Source of the DNA: Sulfuritalea sp.
GTDB taxonomy: Bacteria; Pseudomonadota; Gammaproteobacteria; Burkholderiales; Rhodocyclaceae
NCBI GenBank assembly: GCA_021738105.1
Contig: JAIPCS010000147.1
Span: forward strand, 1-8,478
Direction of reading: 5' to 3'
DNA length: 8,478 nucleotides
Of the stretch, positions 6,744-8,478 are shown piece by piece. Numbering within the stretch: position 1 is the stretch's first letter; every line of letters begins with the position of its first letter. Position numbers and translations under genes: made by a program. The notes beneath the pieces are model-generated. The model was not told the origin of the DNA. It worked only from the letters and a program-made list of their open reading frames with translations, and did no database searches.

Positions 6744-7541
6744 ACCTGCCGGGCGGGATCTGTCGGCGTGGGTGCCAAAGACAAAGGCGTTGAGCGCCAG
6801 CGCTGCCAGCTGGCTATTGCGATACTCGGTACGTATCACGCTGTTTTCACCCGCAGCACCCAGAGCAACATAGAGCGGCAGCAGGTGCTCGGCTGAGGGA
6901 TGGGCGCGCAGCGCATGAGGTGCCTGGCGGCGATAGTCGAACAACGCAGTCAGGTCGTTTCTTTGCAACGCGCCGGAAAACCAGTCACGAAATTCGCCGA
7001 CATATGGCAGTGTTTCGCCATCTGCCGCATGGCCCACGATATCGCGCAGATTGTGCGTGAGTCCGCCCGAGGCCAGAATCAGTACCGCGTCATGAGTCAG
7101 CGCCTGAAGGGCCTGCCCTAGGCGGTAGTGGTCTTCTGCGCTTGCCTGTGGCATCACGGCTAGCTGGATGACCGGAATGTCCGCCGCCGGATACATGAAG
7201 CGCAGCGGTGACCAGGCGCCGTGATCGAGCCCGCGTTGCGTATCGACGGCGATACCGGGAATCAGGCGGGCGACTTCCATCGCCAGCTCGGATGCGCCGG
7301 GTGGCTGGTATTCAAGTTCGTACAGCGACGGCGGGAAGCCGTAGAAATCATGAATGGTTTCCGGCCGTATGGCCGCGCTGACCGCGGGTGCCGAGGTTGT
7401 CCAGTGGGCGGATACCGCGAGAATGGCCCTCGGTCGGGGCAGCTTTTGCGCCAGTGTCGACCACGCCGGTCCACTCTGGCCCGGTTCGACCATCAGCATG
7501 GGCGAACCGTGGGAAATGAATACCGGAGGAATGAAGTTCAT
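6732..7541 (-). CDS. ygiD: LigB-family extradiol dioxygenase, YgiD/DODA type
   Basis: Member of the class III extradiol ring-cleaving dioxygenase family related to plant and E. coli (YgiD) 4,5-DOPA dioxygenase. 269 residues. Family blocks in order: [13 protein letters not shown] (5-17, H11), ILAVSAHW (40-47, H46), [19 protein letters not shown] (64-82), [14 protein letters not shown] (105-118, catalytic-type H107), [13 protein letters not shown] (155-167, H163) and [16 protein letters not shown] (214-229, H219). The metal ligands expected for the family are therefore present. Physiological substrates of bacterial members are mostly unknown; DOPA is an assay substrate, so role here is open. 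The fold usually ends near the FVFG motif (253-256); 13 more residues follow and run into ureG. No clear Shine-Dalgarno precedes the ATG. It is the third gene of a minus-strand group after gloA, 79 nt away, and may or may not be co-transcribed with it. Confidence 0.9.
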   Translation of the reverse strand: MNFIPPVFISHGSPMLMVEPGQSGPAWSTLAQKLPRPRAILAVSAHWTTSAPAVSAAIRPETIHDFYGFPPSLYELEYQPPGASELAMEVARLIPGIAVDTQRGLDHGAWSPLRFMYPAADIPVIQLAVMPQASAEDHYRLGQALQALTHDAVLILASGGLTHNLRDIVGHAADGETLPYVGEFRDWFSGALQRNDLTALFDYRRQAPHALRAHPSAEHLLPLYVALGAAGENSVIRTEYRNSQLAALALNAFVFGTHADRSRPAGSGL

Positions 7542-7586
7542 CGCCGCAGTCTAGTGCGATGAGTTCGAGACAGTAAGCAATGCGCG

Positions 7587-7603
7587 CGGAACAGAGCGTT
7601 CCG
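7587..7603. other. Short hairpin between gloA and the dioxygenase gene
   Basis: CGGAAC at 7587-7592 pairs with GTTCCG at 7598-7603 around a 5-nt loop, in the 79-nt gap (7542-7620) downstream of gloA. Read on the minus strand it is followed by GCGCGCATTGC, with no T-tract, so it is at best a weak terminator or a chance palindrome. Confidence 0.25.
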
Positions 7604-7620
7604 TTCCACGCAACAGGCGG

Positions 7621-8007
7621 CTAGTTTTTGCCGTGGATCAGTTCGATCTTGTAGCCGTCGGGATCCTCGACAAAGGCGATGACGTTCTTGCCGCCCTTCA
7701 TCGGTCCGGCTTCGCGGGTGATCTTGCCGCCGCGCTGGCGGATGGCTTCACACGTTGCGTAGGCGTCTTCGACGCCCAGCGCGATGTGACCGTAACCGGT
7801 TCCGATGTCGTAGTGATCGACGCCCCAGTTGTGGGTCAACTCGATCACGGCACCGTCTTTCTCTTCTTCGAAGCCGACAAATGCCAGGGTGAATTTTCCT
7901 TCCGGATACTCATTGCGTCGCAACAGACGCATGCCAAGTACCTCGATATAAAAGGCCAGGGATTTTTCCAGATCGCCGACGCGCAGCATGGTGTGAAGCA
8001 GTCGCAT
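7621..8007 (-). CDS. gloA: Lactoylglutathione lyase (glyoxalase I), nickel type
   Basis: Isomerises the hemithioacetal of methylglyoxal and glutathione to S-lactoylglutathione, the first step of cytosolic methylglyoxal detoxification. 128 residues, the short bacterial form. The sequence starts [20 protein letters not shown] and aligns without gaps to E. coli GloA numbering as I remember it: metal ligands H5, E56 (VIELTHN), H74 (GYGHIA) and E122 (KIELI) are all in place. [11 protein letters not shown] and [14 protein letters not shown] are diagnostic. The short form lacking the extra segments of zinc enzymes is normally Ni2+/Co2+ activated, so this gene shares a need for nickel with the urease next door; the link is probably incidental. 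It starts 12 nt after the upstream peptidase gene with a good Shine-Dalgarno and is likely co-transcribed with it. Confidence 0.97.
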   Translation of the reverse strand: MRLLHTMLRVGDLEKSLAFYIEVLGMRLLRRNEYPEGKFTLAFVGFEEEKDGAVIELTHNWGVDHYDIGTGYGHIALGVEDAYATCEAIRQRGGKITREAGPMKGGKNVIAFVEDPDGYKIELIHGKN

Positions 8008-8022
8008 GGTAAGTGTTCCTCA
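8005..8022 (-). promoter_or_regulatory. gloA ribosome binding site overlapping the upstream stop codon
   Basis: On the minus strand TGAGGA (8022-8017) contains both the stop codon of the metallopeptidase gene and the Shine-Dalgarno of gloA; the ATG is at 8007-8005, about 9 nt further. This arrangement favours coupled translation of the two genes. Confidence 0.7.
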
Positions 8023-8478
8023 GAGTATCGGCAGGGAGGTGGTGCGCTGCTTGAGTTCGCTGCGTGCCGCTTTCCAGTCGGGGTAGATCGAATCGACCAC
8101 GGTCCAGAATCGCGGGCTGTGGTTCATCTCGAGAAGATGGGCGACTTCATGGGCGATGACATAGTCGCCCAGATGTGTCGGCAGATGGATCAATCGCCAG
8201 TTGATGCGAATGCCGCCGTGCTTGCTGCAACTGCCCCAGCGCGTGTGTGCCGATGAGAGTCGGAGTTGCGGTGCCTCCAGCTCGAGCAGGCGGGTGAAAT
8301 GCGTCAGACGCTCGGCGAAATGCTTGAGCGCCCGCTGCTGCAAGGCGCGAATGGCGAGTCGCGCCAGATCGGCCTCGGGGCGCGCTTCAAGCACCAGGAT
8401 GTTGGCCACCCAGCGCACCCGGTTGGCGCCGGGCAGCACGTGTATCTCTGCCTCGTCGTCGAGCAGCGGCAGTCGTGC
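8020..8478 (-). CDS. YgjP/DUF45-type M48-like zinc metallopeptidase (5' end outside window)
   Basis: C-terminal part of a protein of the YgjP (DUF45, SprT-like) family, usually annotated as an M48-family metallopeptidase. The frame stays open to the window edge (ARLPLLDDEAEIHVLPGANR... at the visible N-terminal side), so the GTG at 8439 is internal and the true start lies beyond 8478. Counting residues from that GTG, the family block SSAHTRWGSCSKHGGIRINWRL spans 62-83, then YVIAHEVAHLLEMNHSPRFW (93-112) gives the zinc motif H97-E98-x-x-H101 with a probable third ligand H107; the HEVAH motif is at 8151-8137. No signal peptide or membrane segment is visible in the part present, so a cytoplasmic protein is likely. 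Substrate is unknown. Placement directly before gloA is, as I recall, a recurring neighbourhood in Betaproteobacteria. Confidence 0.9.
   Translation of the reverse strand, partial: ARLPLLDDEAEIHVLPGANRVRWVANILVLEARPEADLARLAIRALQQRALKHFAERLTHFTRLLELEAPQLRLSSAHTRWGSCSKHGGIRINWRLIHLPTHLGDYVIAHEVAHLLEMNHSPRFWTVVDSIYPDWKAARSELKQRTTSLPIL

Overview
The window reads as a chromosomal nitrogen-acquisition locus of a GC-rich Gram-negative bacterium. The wording of the Urt and Ure proteins, and the gloA plus M48-like peptidase pair on the other strand, are most like Betaproteobacteria (Rhodocyclales or relatives). That placement comes from remembered family sequences, not from a search.

Plus strand, 1-6743: one head-to-tail run of urea genes. 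It starts inside urtD (cut by the window edge), then urtE, the two ATPase subunits of the urea ABC importer. Next come ureD, ureA, ureB, ureC, ureE, ureF and ureG: the three nickel-urease subunits and four accessory proteins that insert nickel. The logic is import of urea, hydrolysis to ammonia and CO2, and maturation of the enzyme, probably as a single transcriptional unit. All UreC metal-binding and catalytic residues are present. Gene junctions become very tight towards the 3' end (1 nt, 2 nt, then a 4-nt ATGA overlap), which suggests translational coupling of the accessory genes.

Two junctions in this otherwise compact run are loose. The 143-nt urtD-urtE gap holds an inverted-repeat element built from CACAGAG/CTCTGTG words. 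The 115-nt ureB-ureC gap holds three consecutive short hairpins, the last ending just before the ureC ribosome binding site. Both look like small inserted or REP-like elements that could alter mRNA stability or subunit balance. No sigma-54 promoter or regulator gene was seen in the window.

Minus strand, 8478-6732: three genes read towards the urease operon. They are a YgjP/DUF45-type zinc metallopeptidase (5' end outside the window), gloA (nickel-type glyoxalase I) and a YgiD/DODA-type LigB-family dioxygenase. The last converges on ureG, and the two coding regions overlap by 12 bp at their 3' ends.

There are no RNA genes, CRISPR arrays, transposase genes or phage genes. Most of the window is well-known biology. 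The points worth a second look are the two intergenic structures, an apparent insertion of about 25 residues in UrtE, and the overlapping convergent gene ends.
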